From Kangiellaceae bacterium (GTDB taxonomy: Bacteria; Pseudomonadota; Gammaproteobacteria; Enterobacterales; Kangiellaceae), in assembly GCA_026196875.1 (NCBI GenBank), contig JAPHTP010000115.1:28166-92165 (forward strand): DNA of 64,000 nucleotides. The letters are read 5' to 3'. The translations under genes were made by a program, and so were the position numbers. Below the pieces are notes generated by a model. That model was not told the origin of the DNA. It ran no database searches and saw only the letters and a program-made list of their open reading frames with translations. How positions within the stretch are numbered: the stretch's first letter is position 1; each line of letters begins with the position of its first letter. This document shows positions 8,726 to 18,828 of the stretch, piece by piece.

Positions 8726-9514
8726 TTATTTCGCAGGGGCTTCGTCTCTTAAGAAAACCAAGTCATCTTCAGTACTTGATTTTTTATCAAAATAATAACC
8801 GCTTAAATTAAAGTCTTTTAACCCTTCTGGGTGGTCAATTTGATTTTGGATAATAAAACGGCTCATAAGGCCGCGGGCTTTTTTGGCAAAAAAGCTGATC
8901 ATCTTATATTGCCCATTTTTTAAGTCTTTAAAATTGGCCGTAACAACTCGATAAGAAAGTTGTTTAGCCTTAACTGCTTTAAAGTACTCATTTGAGGCTA
9001 GGTTGACGAGGACAGGTTGCTCGTGCTTCTTGAGTTCCTTTTGTAAGTGAAGGTTTAATTGTTCTCCCCAAAAAGCATAAAGGTTTTTACCAACTATGTT
9101 TTCGAATTTAGTACCCATTTCTAGCCGATAAGGCTGGATTAAATCTAAAGGACGCAACACACCGTATAATCCCGACAAAATACGCAAGTGTTTTTGTGCG
9201 TATTGAAAGTCATCGCTAGAAAGAGTATCTGCGTCCAGACCAAGATAAACATCGCCGCGGAAAGCCAATAGCGCCTGACGAGCATTTTGCGGAGTAAAGG
9301 GAGTATTAAATTCCTGGAATCTGTCGTAGTTAAGAGCCGCCAATTTATCGCTCAGCTTCATCAGTGAAGCAATATCTTGGGGAGCCAGCTCTTTAAGTTC
9401 ATCAATTAAAGTTTGTGACTGTTCTAGAAACTGAGGCTGTGATTTTCGTTTGGTTGCTAAAGGACCTTCGAAATCTAAACTTTTAGCTGGGGAAATAACT
9501 GTAAGCATGGACAT
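8726..9514 (-). CDS. yaaA: Peroxide stress protein YaaA (DUF328)
   Basis: A 262-residue protein of the DUF328/YaaA family, the usual length (E. coli about 258). The diagnostic N-terminus ([15 protein letters not shown]) is present, as are [16 protein letters not shown], the [26 protein letters not shown] core and the C-terminal [10 protein letters not shown]. In E. coli YaaA lowers free intracellular iron during hydrogen peroxide stress and binds DNA. Translation may begin at the first ATG or two codons later, where most homologues start; no clear ribosome site decides. It is monocistronic. Confidence 0.95.
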   Translation of the reverse strand: MSMLTVISPAKSLDFEGPLATKRKSQPQFLEQSQTLIDELKELAPQDIASLMKLSDKLAALNYDRFQEFNTPFTPQNARQALLAFRGDVYLGLDADTLSSDDFQYAQKHLRILSGLYGVLRPLDLIQPYRLEMGTKFENIVGKNLYAFWGEQLNLHLQKELKKHEQPVLVNLASNEYFKAVKAKQLSYRVVTANFKDLKNGQYKMISFFAKKARGLMSRFIIQNQIDHPEGLKDFNLSGYYFDKKSSTEDDLVFLRDEAPAK

Positions 9515-9697
9515 TTTTGTGACAATTATAGAGAGGGCGAAAGCATATCAAATTGTAGGGATCCTTGGGTAACTTAAAATTGGTGAATAATAGGGCTTAT
9601 AGGAAAAATCTATTAGATTCCTGGAATTCGGCTAGATAATCGGTATGACTACTGTCATGATGCAAAACTACTTCCTGGATTTAGAGCTTTAATTGAT

Positions 9698-10825
9698 ATG
9701 TCATTACTCGAAGGTATTAAGGTTATCGACTTGAGTCGCATATTAGCGGGTCCTTGGGCGACTCAGTTACTAGCTGATTATGGAGCTGAAGTCATCAAAA
9801 TAGAAAAACCTGAAGTTGGGGATGATACGCGCAATTGGGGACCTCCATTTGTCAATCTTGATGGGGAGCAGGTAGCGGCTTACTTTGCCGGAGCCAATAG
9901 GGGGAAAGCATCGATAAGTCTTGATATCACTTCCGCTGCTGGTCAGTCTCAAATAAAAGACATGGTGAAAAACAGCGACGTTTTAGTAGAGAATTTTAAG
10001 GTAGGCGGGCTGGCTAAATATGGTTTGGACTATACCAGTCTTAAATCTATTAATCCTCGACTAATTTACTGCTCAATCAGTGGGTTTGGTCAAACCGGTC
10101 CATTAAAAAATGAACCCGGCTATGATGCAATGATCCAAGCTATGGGAGGATTAATGAGCATCACGGGCCAGCCAGACGAGAAAGGAGGAGAGCCGACCAA
10201 GGTTGGCGTGGCTGTTGCAGATTTGATGACTGGAATGTACGCGTCGAATGCGATAATGGCGGCAATTATTTATCGAAATAAGACGGGAGAAGGCCAACAT
10301 ATTGATGTGTCACTTTTCGAGTGCCAACTGGCGATGCTCGCCAATCAGGGAATGAATGTTTTAGCCGGAGATGAGGCCGTTGGCCGGCTAGGAAACGCGC
10401 ACCCCAACATTGTGCCTTATCAAACGTTTGAAACCAGTAGCGGACATATTATGATAGCGGTTGGTAACGATGCTCAGTTTAAAAAATTATGTATCATTGT
10501 TGGATTAGAGCAGCTTGCATTGGATCCACGTTTTAGATCAAATTCTTTGCGAGTTGAACACAGAGATATATTGATAGCGTTATTACAAAACAGACTTCAT
10601 CTGAAAACCAATGAATATTGGTTAACCAGATTAAAACAGCAAAGTATCCCTTGTAGCCAAGTAAACTCTATTAAACAGGCACTTAATAATGAGCAGAGTG
10701 TAGCAAGAAATATTGTTAAAAGGTTTAACCTAAAAGAAGGGGAGCTGTCCTATATTTCTCACCCCGTAAAGTTTTCTAAAGTACAACTGGATGATTCTAG
10801 ACCACCTCCCAATTTAAAAAACTAG
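9698..10825 (+). CDS. CaiB/BaiF (family III) CoA transferase
   Basis: A 375-residue member of the class III CoA transferases, which swap CoA between carboxylic acids through an aspartyl-CoA anhydride. The N-terminus (EGIKVIDLSRILAGPWATQLLADYGAEVIKIE) is the nucleotide-binding signature. The catalytic Asp is Asp143 in PGYDAMIQAMGG. The length is slightly short of the usual 390-430. The substrate pair cannot be assigned: no acyl-CoA dehydrogenase, ligase or carnitine gene is adjacent. It is flanked by yaaA (divergent) and an unrelated small gene, so it looks monocistronic. Confidence 0.9.
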   Translation: MSLLEGIKVIDLSRILAGPWATQLLADYGAEVIKIEKPEVGDDTRNWGPPFVNLDGEQVAAYFAGANRGKASISLDITSAAGQSQIKDMVKNSDVLVENFKVGGLAKYGLDYTSLKSINPRLIYCSISGFGQTGPLKNEPGYDAMIQAMGGLMSITGQPDEKGGEPTKVGVAVADLMTGMYASNAIMAAIIYRNKTGEGQHIDVSLFECQLAMLANQGMNVLAGDEAVGRLGNAHPNIVPYQTFETSSGHIMIAVGNDAQFKKLCIIVGLEQLALDPRFRSNSLRVEHRDILIALLQNRLHLKTNEYWLTRLKQQSIPCSQVNSIKQALNNEQSVARNIVKRFNLKEGELSYISHPVKFSKVQLDDSRPPPNLKN

Positions 10826-10958
10826 ATTGTCTCAGTTAAAGAGATTATATAGTCTCAGTAAATATCAATTGTTACAAAGTACAGATTACTTGTTCAGTCA
10901 TTTGAATTCCCTTTAAATAAGCGTTAATCTTGCATAAAGTGCTTTGGTAGGTAGTAAA

Positions 10959-11348
10959 ATGGATTGCGAACCTTATCAAGTAAAAGTTAAGAACAAAGGT
11001 GACTTGCTTCGTTATTATGTAACCGGAAAACGAAGCATTGAAGGAGCTGTTGAGTTCTGGCACCGGATTTATCGCGACTGTGAGTTAACAGGTATTTCTG
11101 TTGTTCACGCTACTATTCTTTTATCTGGTCGGATTGCACCGATGGAAGTCCCCCTTCTTATTCGAAAGTTAGTTGAAGTAAATCAAGACAGAAAAATTAC
11201 CTGCGCCTGGGTAGATCTTAACGCTGAGTCTTATGTCGATAATTTGATGGGGGAAAAAATCCCCAGACCGGATTGTATGAATATTAAAATTTTTAATTGT
11301 GATTTAGAAGCGCAAAAGTGGTTAGCTTCACAACATGCAGTAGTATAA
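10959..11348 (+). CDS. Hypothetical protein, small alpha/beta domain
   Basis: I do not recognise this 129-residue protein. Its pattern is strand-rich, then a helix (GAVEFWHRIYRDC), a strand (VVHATILLSGRI), a helix (EVPLLIRKLVEV), a strand (ITCAWVDL), and a C-terminal strand plus helix (IKIFNCDLEAQKWLASQ). It recalls single-domain STAS/SpoIIAA-like proteins, but this is only a secondary-structure resemblance. No signal peptide or membrane segment is present. A TTG at 10944 is in frame, but the ATG at 10959 is preceded by a GTAGGTAG ribosome-site-like stretch at good spacing and is preferred. It lies alone between the CoA transferase and the convergent oxidoreductase. Confidence 0.65.
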   Translation: MDCEPYQVKVKNKGDLLRYYVTGKRSIEGAVEFWHRIYRDCELTGISVVHATILLSGRIAPMEVPLLIRKLVEVNQDRKITCAWVDLNAESYVDNLMGEKIPRPDCMNIKIFNCDLEAQKWLASQHAVV

Positions 11349-11434
11349 GCTTGTAAACCAAAGGATTGCTGGTAAAACAAGGAGAAACTTCGCCTTCTAA
11401 ATCGAGCTTATTCTATATCTAAGTCATTCTAAAC

Positions 11435-14062
11435 CTAACTTAGGCAATCCCACTGGTCATTTTCCAGTAGTCTGATTTCTTCCTCCGTTAGAATTTTCTC
11501 ATCATTAATCATCTGAGTGAGTTTGCTTGAATATTGCGGATAACCCAATAGAATACAACCAACTATGACATTATCTTTCAGTACAATTTTTCGATAAGCA
11601 TCTTTAGTTTTAAATGCGACCTCTTGGTTGTCTTTATCGGCAATAAACTGTCCCATTGAAGTAAGTTCTACCCCAACCACCTTGAGGCCGGTAGCAACCG
11701 GTTTGTTTTGGTAGATATGATCGCCACCAAGTGCATTTATCGCTGCTGCTCGCCCTTGGTCAACAGCTATAGGCCATAATCCAGGGAGTTTGCCTTTAGT
11801 TTCGCGAAGTTCTGCAATATCACCGGCGGCGTAAACATTTTTAATATTAGTTTGTAAGTGGTTATCAACCAAGATACCTTTATTTGATTCAAGCGTACTA
11901 TCTTCAAAGAGCTTTTGATTGGGCACAATGCCTGCAGCTACCAGTAGTAAATTAGCTAAAATCTTTTCACCTGTTTTGAGTTTAACTGCTTCAATGGATT
12001 CGTTACCAACAACAATATCGACCTCGGCTTGATAAATAATACTGATACCGAGCGCGGTTAAATAGGAATGTAAAATCGTTGCCGCTTTTTCGTCAAGCTG
12101 TCGTTTAAGAAGGTATTGTGATCTTTCTAGAACCGTTACTCTCATACCAATTTGGGTGAAAGCGTAAGCTGCTTCCAATCCTAGAAGACCGCCGCCGGCT
12201 ATAATCACTCTTTTGCATTTATGGTCTTGGACGTAGGTTCTAATTGCCATGCCGTCTTCAGCATTACGCAAAGCAAAACAACCTTTGGTTCCCCAGTTGA
12301 TTATCTCCGGTATTCTGGCATTACTTCCAGTGGTTATAATTAGCTTGTCATAGTTAATCGTTTCGTTTGTAGCTAAAGTGACTACATGTTTTATTGTGTC
12401 AATTGATTCTGCTTGAGTGTTTAACCACTGTTGGATTTTTCGTTTTTGATACCATTCATCCGGCATTAAAATCAAACTCTGCAATGCCGTTCTACCATAA
12501 ATTAGCTTGCTGATCGCCATGCGATTATAAAGCGGGTATTTTTCCGCGCCGACTAGATGTATTTGGCAGTCTTTATGATGACGCCGAATGTAATCAGCAG
12601 CGGTAACTCCGGCAATTCCATTTCCGATGATAACTACTGAATGAATAGAATTGTCTTGTTCAAATTCGGCTTCTTCTTCTTCCTGTTCAACAGACTCGGG
12701 ATCTAAATTAATACTAAAGTCACTTGCAAGTTTAACGCAGCAAGCCATTCTGACCCCCGATTTATATCCTAGCCGTTCTAATGTCGCAGCTTCTTCCGGA
12801 GTTTTTTCTTCAAGTGTTTCTTCTCCGTTTACAATAGCGACAGGGTCAGCGCCGCATGCTCCCATTCTGCAGCCGGAATTTATAGGGTGACCATTCGCTT
12901 CCAATAAATCCAATAACGTCATATCCGGCTTGGCAACCATTTCCTCTCCACTAGGTTGCAAGATAACCGTGGGGTTTTCGGTCTGCTTTGCAGCATGTCT
13001 TTTCAAGTGTTTCATACTCGCAACTTTGGTTTGTGCTGAGCTCGCAAATGCTTGTGATAGAAACAACTTTTCTTTGCTTATGGTTTTCCAAAGCCAAACG
13101 ATAGAGATTAACGCGATAGCCGTTCGCACCGACCATATTGGCCACTGAGGCAAGGTGATATCTAGTAATGTCTGTAATGAAGAATGCATAATCACAGAGG
13201 CATACCAGTAGAAAATATTGATTGAAGCCAGCGCAAAAACAGCGGTATTTTTCTGTGGACTGAACTTAAAAATTGTTTCGAAAACTTGATAAGCGCCGAC
13301 ACCAATCAGACAGTAAAAACCGAACTGAAAATAAAGTTGATAGATTGGCGTCTCTGGAGAATAGGTCAAAGTGAAGTAAGCGAGCAACAAGCCGGGCATC
13401 ATGCCGGCAAAGAACTTTCTATCGCTGGCCATAACGGGGTCTTGGTCATATAAATCAGCCAGATAGGCTACCTGAGGATTGAAATCAAAACAATTTCTAG
13501 TACAACCAACACAGGGTGCGCAATGGCTGTTGTTGACTGTTTTTAATGGCGTTTGACCATAGAGCCTTTGTACAGGTAACAACGGGCAAAAGCTACCGCA
13601 CCAGCCGCTCTTTCCCTTAAATATCAAACCGCCAATAAAAGCGAAGCTAACGATGCCGATTAGTGCAAATGCTAATACTTCACCATCTTCGTTTAGGGTG
13701 ATTTTTCTGAGGGGGATAGCAATAAACAAAAGTAGCAGGCCTACAACACTGGCATAGCGTTTTGCTTGAGCCGGTAGTTCTTTAGCAAGAGAAAAATTAA
13801 ATAACCTTGGAAGTTGATTGGTTGCTGCGAGTGGACATAGGTTTCTCCATAAGCCAGGAAGCAGCCAAAATATCAGTGGCAAACTCGGTACTGCTATGCC
13901 CCAAAATATAATTAAAGTAATAGCCGAATGATTGAAAAGTCCCCAAACGATTGCTGCAAAAGCAGCAATGGAAAACAATCTGAGAATTTGCCAAGCCCAA
14001 CGAGGAATGAGCGGTGTAACTTGCATAAAGTTGGCAAATACTGGTTTATTTGATTCGCTCAT
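11435..14062 (-). CDS. Membrane Fe-S / ferredoxin / FAD-NAD(P) oxidoreductase fusion
   Basis: An 875-residue fusion. Residues 1-330 are a NapH/NosR-like membrane part with about seven hydrophobic segments, Cys155-x3-Cys159-Pro, and Cys181/184/187/191 (CX2CX2CX3C, a [4Fe-4S] motif). Residues 362-455 form a plant-type ferredoxin domain with Cys398 and Cys403, Asp406 where the third Cys is expected, and Cys441-Cys442. An acidic linker (460-470) follows. Residues 475-875 are a rubredoxin-reductase-like FAD/NAD(P) oxidoreductase with GNGIAG at 480-485, a second Rossmann motif (GGGLLGLEAA) and the AGDIAE flavin motif. It probably moves electrons between pyridine nucleotide and a membrane partner. 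It follows a cyclic-nucleotide-binding gene by 50 nt and is probably in its operon. Confidence 0.8.
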   Translation of the reverse strand: MSESNKPVFANFMQVTPLIPRWAWQILRLFSIAAFAAIVWGLFNHSAITLIIFWGIAVPSLPLIFWLLPGLWRNLCPLAATNQLPRLFNFSLAKELPAQAKRYASVVGLLLLFIAIPLRKITLNEDGEVLAFALIGIVSFAFIGGLIFKGKSGWCGSFCPLLPVQRLYGQTPLKTVNNSHCAPCVGCTRNCFDFNPQVAYLADLYDQDPVMASDRKFFAGMMPGLLLAYFTLTYSPETPIYQLYFQFGFYCLIGVGAYQVFETIFKFSPQKNTAVFALASINIFYWYASVIMHSSLQTLLDITLPQWPIWSVRTAIALISIVWLWKTISKEKLFLSQAFASSAQTKVASMKHLKRHAAKQTENPTVILQPSGEEMVAKPDMTLLDLLEANGHPINSGCRMGACGADPVAIVNGEETLEEKTPEEAATLERLGYKSGVRMACCVKLASDFSINLDPESVEQEEEEAEFEQDNSIHSVVIIGNGIAGVTAADYIRRHHKDCQIHLVGAEKYPLYNRMAISKLIYGRTALQSLILMPDEWYQKRKIQQWLNTQAESIDTIKHVVTLATNETINYDKLIITTGSNARIPEIINWGTKGCFALRNAEDGMAIRTYVQDHKCKRVIIAGGGLLGLEAAYAFTQIGMRVTVLERSQYLLKRQLDEKAATILHSYLTALGISIIYQAEVDIVVGNESIEAVKLKTGEKILANLLLVAAGIVPNQKLFEDSTLESNKGILVDNHLQTNIKNVYAAGDIAELRETKGKLPGLWPIAVDQGRAAAINALGGDHIYQNKPVATGLKVVGVELTSMGQFIADKDNQEVAFKTKDAYRKIVLKDNVIVGCILLGYPQYSSKLTQMINDEKILTEEEIRLLENDQWDCLS

Positions 14063-14112
14063 TGATGAGGAAAACCTCGCTTAATATTGGTTATTTCGAT
14101 TTTTGAAAGTTA

Positions 14113-14598
14113 TTATTTTTTACTCGCAGATAAAAATTTGGTTGTATCACGCAATCGAACCGAGACTATTCGGCCTAAGTCAAGCGCCACTTGCATTGCT
14201 AAATTGGGATGCTTGGCGGACAAAACGGTAAATGAATCTCTACTCAGTCGGTAAAGTTCACCATCGGAAATGGCACGAATAGAGGTAGAGCGGGGTTGGC
14301 GATCAAGAAATGACTGTTCACCAATGACGGAGCCAGCACTGAAAGTCGTGAGCCTCTCCAGTTTCCGCGAACGACCTCTGGGGATTAGCACTTCGAGTTC
14401 ACCGGAAGCTATAAAGGCGAGTGAATCATCTTCATCACCTTGTTGGATAACTGTATCGCCGGCATGAAAGCGAAGGGTCGATGTAAAATCGAGTAACGTT
14501 TGCCAGTCATCATCAGTTGCCTGCTCGAGAAATACAATTGCCTCTGTTTTCTTATCTGCGGTGTCGCTGGGATATATGAAAAAATTAGAAGTATCCAC
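14113..14598 (-). CDS. Cyclic nucleotide-binding domain protein
   Basis: A 161-residue protein that is essentially one cNMP-binding domain (about 30-145). The beta-roll (FHAGDTVIQQGDEDDSLAFIASGELEV) is followed by the phosphate-binding cassette GEQSFLDRQPRSTSIRA, whose Glu and Arg are in the positions that contact the cyclic phosphate and ribose in CRP/PKA-type domains. There is no helix-turn-helix, so it is not a CRP-type regulator. It must act through a partner, most simply the redox fusion protein encoded 50 nt downstream. An adenylate cyclase is encoded nearby at 16878. Confidence 0.85.
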   Translation of the reverse strand: MDTSNFFIYPSDTADKKTEAIVFLEQATDDDWQTLLDFTSTLRFHAGDTVIQQGDEDDSLAFIASGELEVLIPRGRSRKLERLTTFSAGSVIGEQSFLDRQPRSTSIRAISDGELYRLSRDSFTVLSAKHPNLAMQVALDLGRIVSVRLRDTTKFLSASKK

Positions 14599-14795
14599 TT
14601 TGTCCTTTCTCCTGGTCTATACTGGTTAGTAATACTGCCGGAGGTTGTGTTTTCGCTGAGAATTTTTTATCGTTATAGAGCACTACTGTATAAAAAAGCG
14701 CCGTCTCATGCAAATCAACAATAATTTATTTATATGGACGGGTTAAATTTAACTTTGTACTACCTTTAGTATTGTTGGTACGCAAGGATGAAGGT

Positions 14796-16718
14796 ATGTC
14801 CAATCAATCAGGAATTAATCACGCGTTTTCTAGATGTTTGTGGCTAGTGGGTGAGTTTAGTTGTGATTTAAATCCAGTAATCGCACATTTTGAAAGGTCT
14901 TTTGCGCTTGCCAATTTTTTGGTACTAACTTTATCAGAAGAAGAATATCGAGAGGCAAACTCTCAAATCCCAGAGAACACTGTTATCGTGGTTGTGTTCG
15001 GTGAAAATTACACTCAGCCGGAAGCCTACCCGAAACGAACTTCATACTTTTCAATTGCTTTAGATGACAGCATTGATGCCGATATACTGACTCATCGACA
15101 TAGCAGTTCCAAGCAATTAATTAGCGCGATAGAAACCGGTTTTGAATATCTTGCAAACCAGCAACAATTAGAGCGCTTGACTTCAGATATTATTAACGTT
15201 TCCCAAGAGCGCAAGGAATTGGGAGAAATCGGTATTGCCTTAAGCGCGGAAAAGGATCTTGATAAGCTGCTCACAAAGGTTCTTAGAGAAGGTAGGAAAC
15301 TTGGTAATTGTGAAGCAGCATCGCTTTACTTATTGCTGGATGAAAAGAATGAGAGCCCTGAACTTCTTTTCAAACTCACTCAAAATAGCCGAATAGACTT
15401 CGCATTCAAGGAAAAGAAGTTTCCGTTAACTAACCAGTCTTTAGCCGGTTATGTTGCGCTGACGGGAGAGATCTTAAACATTGCCGACGCTTATGAGTTA
15501 CCCCACAGTCTGCCTTATCAGTTTGATAAAAGTTTTGATAAAGCCACAGGTTATAGGACAAGGCAGTTACTCGTGTTACCTATGCGCAATCACAAGAGAA
15601 AGATTATAGGCGTTTTACAGTTCATTAATAACCGTGATCAAAATGGTGATGAAGATCCGAGCATTGGGTTTACTTATGAACGACAAGAACTGTTGCTAAG
15701 TTTGGCAAGCCAAGCGGCGGTTGCAATTGACAATAGCCAGTTGATTGAAAATATTCAGTCTTTGTTTGAAGGCTTCGTTTCGGCGTCAGTTAAAGCGATT
15801 GAGTCGAGAGATCCTGTTACTAGCGGTCATTCATTCCGTGTGGCACAGCTAACCACAGGCTTGGCGGAAACCTTGGATGGCTCCTCTATAGGAAAATATC
15901 GAGAACTTAAATTTAATCCGACACAAATTCGTGAAATTCGATACGCATCCTTGTTGCACGATTTTGGAAAAGTAGGCGTCAAAGAAAATGTTTTACTTAA
16001 AGCCAACAAGCTACATGACAGCCGGCTAAATTTTTTAAGATTAAAAATCGAATGGCAAAAACAATTATTACAAAGACGATTTTACCAAAGCTTAATTGTT
16101 ACCAATGACCCTGCGCGCCTGACTCAATGGAATGATTGCGCTGAATACGAAAATTTAGAAAAAAAACTTAAGTCACTAGAAGAATTTCAAAACATTATAG
16201 AAAGAGCAAATAGGCCATCCTTGTTGGAGCAAGAAGTCGCTGAGGAACTGGAACATCTTTTAGAGTTTCAAATGGACGAAACTTATCCATTTGGCAAAAC
16301 GCTGCTAAGCCAAGAGGACTTTTTATCGCTGTCGGTAAAAAAGGGGAGCCTTACACCTGAGGAACGTCTTGAAATCCAGTCTCACGTAGTCCACACACAA
16401 GCATTCCTAAGCGAAATTCCATGGACAGATGAGTTGGCCTTTATTCCCAAAATTGCGGGTTCTCATCATGAAAAAATTGATGGAACAGGTTATCCTTTAG
16501 GAATAAAGGATCCCGAAATTCCTGTAGCGAGCAAAATCATGGCAATCGCTGATATTTATGATGCGCTGACAGCTCGAGATAGGCCATATAAAAAAGCCGT
16601 AAGTGTTGAGCTAGCGTTAGACATTCTGAAGCAAGAAGCGCAAAGTGGTAAGCTATGTAATGTGATGGTTGATACATTTATTGAGGCGAAGGTGTTCAAA
16701 AGGACCAACGATGAATAG
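14796..16718 (+). CDS. GAF and HD-GYP domain protein, predicted c-di-GMP phosphodiesterase
   Basis: A 640-residue protein. Residues 1-125 look like a degenerate receiver-like domain, 140-310 are a GAF sensor domain (CEAASLYLLLDE, then RQLLVLPMRN), and 315-635 are an HD-GYP domain. The HD pair is His388-Asp389 in LLHDFGKVGV and the GYP motif is DGTGYP at 562-567. A helical insertion of about 130 residues separates the two halves. HD-GYP proteins hydrolyse c-di-GMP. A TTG at 14772 is in frame, but AAGGATGAAGGT directly precedes the ATG at 14796, which is chosen. It is divergent from the cyclic-nucleotide-binding gene. Confidence 0.9.
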   Translation: MSNQSGINHAFSRCLWLVGEFSCDLNPVIAHFERSFALANFLVLTLSEEEYREANSQIPENTVIVVVFGENYTQPEAYPKRTSYFSIALDDSIDADILTHRHSSSKQLISAIETGFEYLANQQQLERLTSDIINVSQERKELGEIGIALSAEKDLDKLLTKVLREGRKLGNCEAASLYLLLDEKNESPELLFKLTQNSRIDFAFKEKKFPLTNQSLAGYVALTGEILNIADAYELPHSLPYQFDKSFDKATGYRTRQLLVLPMRNHKRKIIGVLQFINNRDQNGDEDPSIGFTYERQELLLSLASQAAVAIDNSQLIENIQSLFEGFVSASVKAIESRDPVTSGHSFRVAQLTTGLAETLDGSSIGKYRELKFNPTQIREIRYASLLHDFGKVGVKENVLLKANKLHDSRLNFLRLKIEWQKQLLQRRFYQSLIVTNDPARLTQWNDCAEYENLEKKLKSLEEFQNIIERANRPSLLEQEVAEELEHLLEFQMDETYPFGKTLLSQEDFLSLSVKKGSLTPEERLEIQSHVVHTQAFLSEIPWTDELAFIPKIAGSHHEKIDGTGYPLGIKDPEIPVASKIMAIADIYDALTARDRPYKKAVSVELALDILKQEAQSGKLCNVMVDTFIEAKVFKRTNDE

Positions 16719-16877
16719 CGGGAATACTCCCTAACCCGCAAGTGAGTTGTCAGTTTTAAACTGTTGCTGATGGGTGGAAGCTAGTTACTCTTTAAATTAA
16801 ATGTTAAAAAGAGTTATAAACAAAAAGCAAATATAAAATAAAAACTAAATATCTAGCATTATTAGTGCTAGGTTAGC

Positions 16878-18827
16878 TTGAAACTCAATATGGCGAAAAC
16901 TCAAATTAAAGATAAAGAGCAAGAGCTTTCTGAGAAACGTGAAAGCCGCAGAAAGCTGAGGTTGTTTTTTCAGTGGTTACTTTTAATCGTTGCTAGCTCT
17001 TTGCTATTTGTGTTTCCACAATGGAGCCATGTTGATGACCTCTATAATGACAATTGGCGTCGGCACATAGCTAAAGAATCACAGGTCGACCCTGATATTG
17101 TGATGATTGAAATTGACGATCAAAGTTTAACTGCTTTAGAAGGGCATCTAGGCAAATGGCCCTGGCCCAGAACGGCCCATACTTATCTAGTAGAAGGTTT
17201 GCTTGCTGCGGGAACCAAAGCGATAGTATTTGATACCATTTTTGCCGAAAGAGATATTTTTCGGCCCGATTTAGATAGTTCTTTTCGCGAGGTACTCAAA
17301 GGACAAAAATCGGTTTTCCTCGCAGCTTCTTTGTTAGGTCAGGACTCTTCGGTTGATGCAGTGTCTACTGATTTGCTTCCTGATACGTTATTTGTATCTA
17401 GAGGCGAAATGGGTGAACGAAAGATCCAAATTGCGTTACCCTGGATCATTGATCTTGAGGATTGGAATATTGGGCTTATTAATTTTTTGGCTGACTGGGA
17501 CGGAAAGGCAAGACGTTATCCCACCGTTTCTGTCTTAGGTGAAGCTGGTGAAAAAGACAAACCTTCCGCCGGCTCTTCGCCGAATCAAATGAAACTTCAC
17601 TCGCTTCCCGGTCGAGTTGTTAGCTACCTTCAACCTTCAGTGCAGTTTCCTGATGAGTTCTACTTGAAATACAATAGCTTAGAAATTGTTCCATTCCAAT
17701 CAATGCCTTATGCGGGGGCTTTTGGATTGGTTACGAGCGGGCAAGAACTTAGTATGTTTAAAGACAAAATTGTTGTCATAGGAGCAACGGCAACTGGCTT
17801 ACATGATCTACGAGCTACACCAATTGAAGCGCTTTACCCTGCAACCAGCATTCTCGCGACCGCGATAGATAATTTGAAGAATCAGGAATATTTAAAGTTA
17901 TTTGATCGAAACCTAGCATTTTTATCAGCGTTATTTGTGATTTCATTAGCCTTTTTAATTACGTGGCTGTTTCAAGGTTACAAAGTTCAAGTATTGCTCA
18001 TTTCCTTTTTGCTCCTGGTGTATGCTGGTGTCTTACTCCTGATGAGCGATTTCTTAAGCGGTAAGAATATTCTGTTTCCAGCTGCTTCAGTTTTCCTGGT
18101 CGCTTTGATCGCGTCAGCAAGCTTAATTTTTCATCGAGGATTGAGAGAGTATTTAAATAAGCTACATACGCTAAAAACATTTTCGCGCTTTATGGACCCG
18201 ACAATAGTTAAACAGTTAGTCGCCGATCCTGAATGGCATCAACAAATTGCCAATAAAACCAGTGAAATTTCTATACTATTTTCAGATATTCGCGGTTTTA
18301 CAAGTTTATCTGAAAAGCGAAGCGCCGAGCAAATCATGACTATCTTAAATCAGTATTTTGACAGTCAAGTGGAAGCGATTTTTGCAACCGGCGGTACACT
18401 AGATAAGTTTATCGGTGATGCAATTATGGCATTTTGGGGAGCTCCCATTGAGGACCCTAATCATGCAGAGCATGCAATAGATGCTGCGATAAGAATGGTG
18501 GAAAATCTTATCGAGTTTCGTAAGTCCTTACCTGAAGAATTGCAGGAGTTTGATGTGGGGATCGGTATTCACAGCGGCGATGCTGTTGTGGGAATGTTGG
18601 GGTCGGCCAAAAGATTCGATTACACTGCGATCGGAGATACGATTAATCTCGGCAGTAGAATTGAAGGAAAAACAAAGGGAATTGCCAGAATATTAGTTTC
18701 TGAATCAACCAAAGTTTTATGTGAGAAAAAATGCCCAAAAAAATTCATTTTTGAGTACAAAGGAGAATTCGCCGTTAAAGGTCGTGAAGAAGAGGTGAAG
18801 CTCTATCAACCCAGTAGGAGGGAATGA
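16878..18827 (+). CDS. CHASE2-domain adenylate cyclase (class III)
   Basis: A 649-residue membrane enzyme. One N-terminal helix (29-47), a periplasmic CHASE2 sensor (about 50-340), three helices (about 346-418), and a class III cyclase domain (about 455-645). Metal ligands are Asp470 (FSDIRGF) and Asp514 (GDAIMAFWG). Lys510 and Asp581 are the adenine-selecting pair, and Asn590 and Arg594 are the transition-state residues, so cAMP is the predicted product. Start is uncertain: the TTG at 16878 has AGGT upstream, while an in-frame ATG lies at 16890. A 6-bp hairpin (16853-16871) sits just before the start. The SH3 gene begins right after its stop. Confidence 0.9.
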   Translation: MKLNMAKTQIKDKEQELSEKRESRRKLRLFFQWLLLIVASSLLFVFPQWSHVDDLYNDNWRRHIAKESQVDPDIVMIEIDDQSLTALEGHLGKWPWPRTAHTYLVEGLLAAGTKAIVFDTIFAERDIFRPDLDSSFREVLKGQKSVFLAASLLGQDSSVDAVSTDLLPDTLFVSRGEMGERKIQIALPWIIDLEDWNIGLINFLADWDGKARRYPTVSVLGEAGEKDKPSAGSSPNQMKLHSLPGRVVSYLQPSVQFPDEFYLKYNSLEIVPFQSMPYAGAFGLVTSGQELSMFKDKIVVIGATATGLHDLRATPIEALYPATSILATAIDNLKNQEYLKLFDRNLAFLSALFVISLAFLITWLFQGYKVQVLLISFLLLVYAGVLLLMSDFLSGKNILFPAASVFLVALIASASLIFHRGLREYLNKLHTLKTFSRFMDPTIVKQLVADPEWHQQIANKTSEISILFSDIRGFTSLSEKRSAEQIMTILNQYFDSQVEAIFATGGTLDKFIGDAIMAFWGAPIEDPNHAEHAIDAAIRMVENLIEFRKSLPEELQEFDVGIGIHSGDAVVGMLGSAKRFDYTAIGDTINLGSRIEGKTKGIARILVSESTKVLCEKKCPKKFIFEYKGEFAVKGREEEVKLYQPSRRE

Positions 18828-18828
18828 T

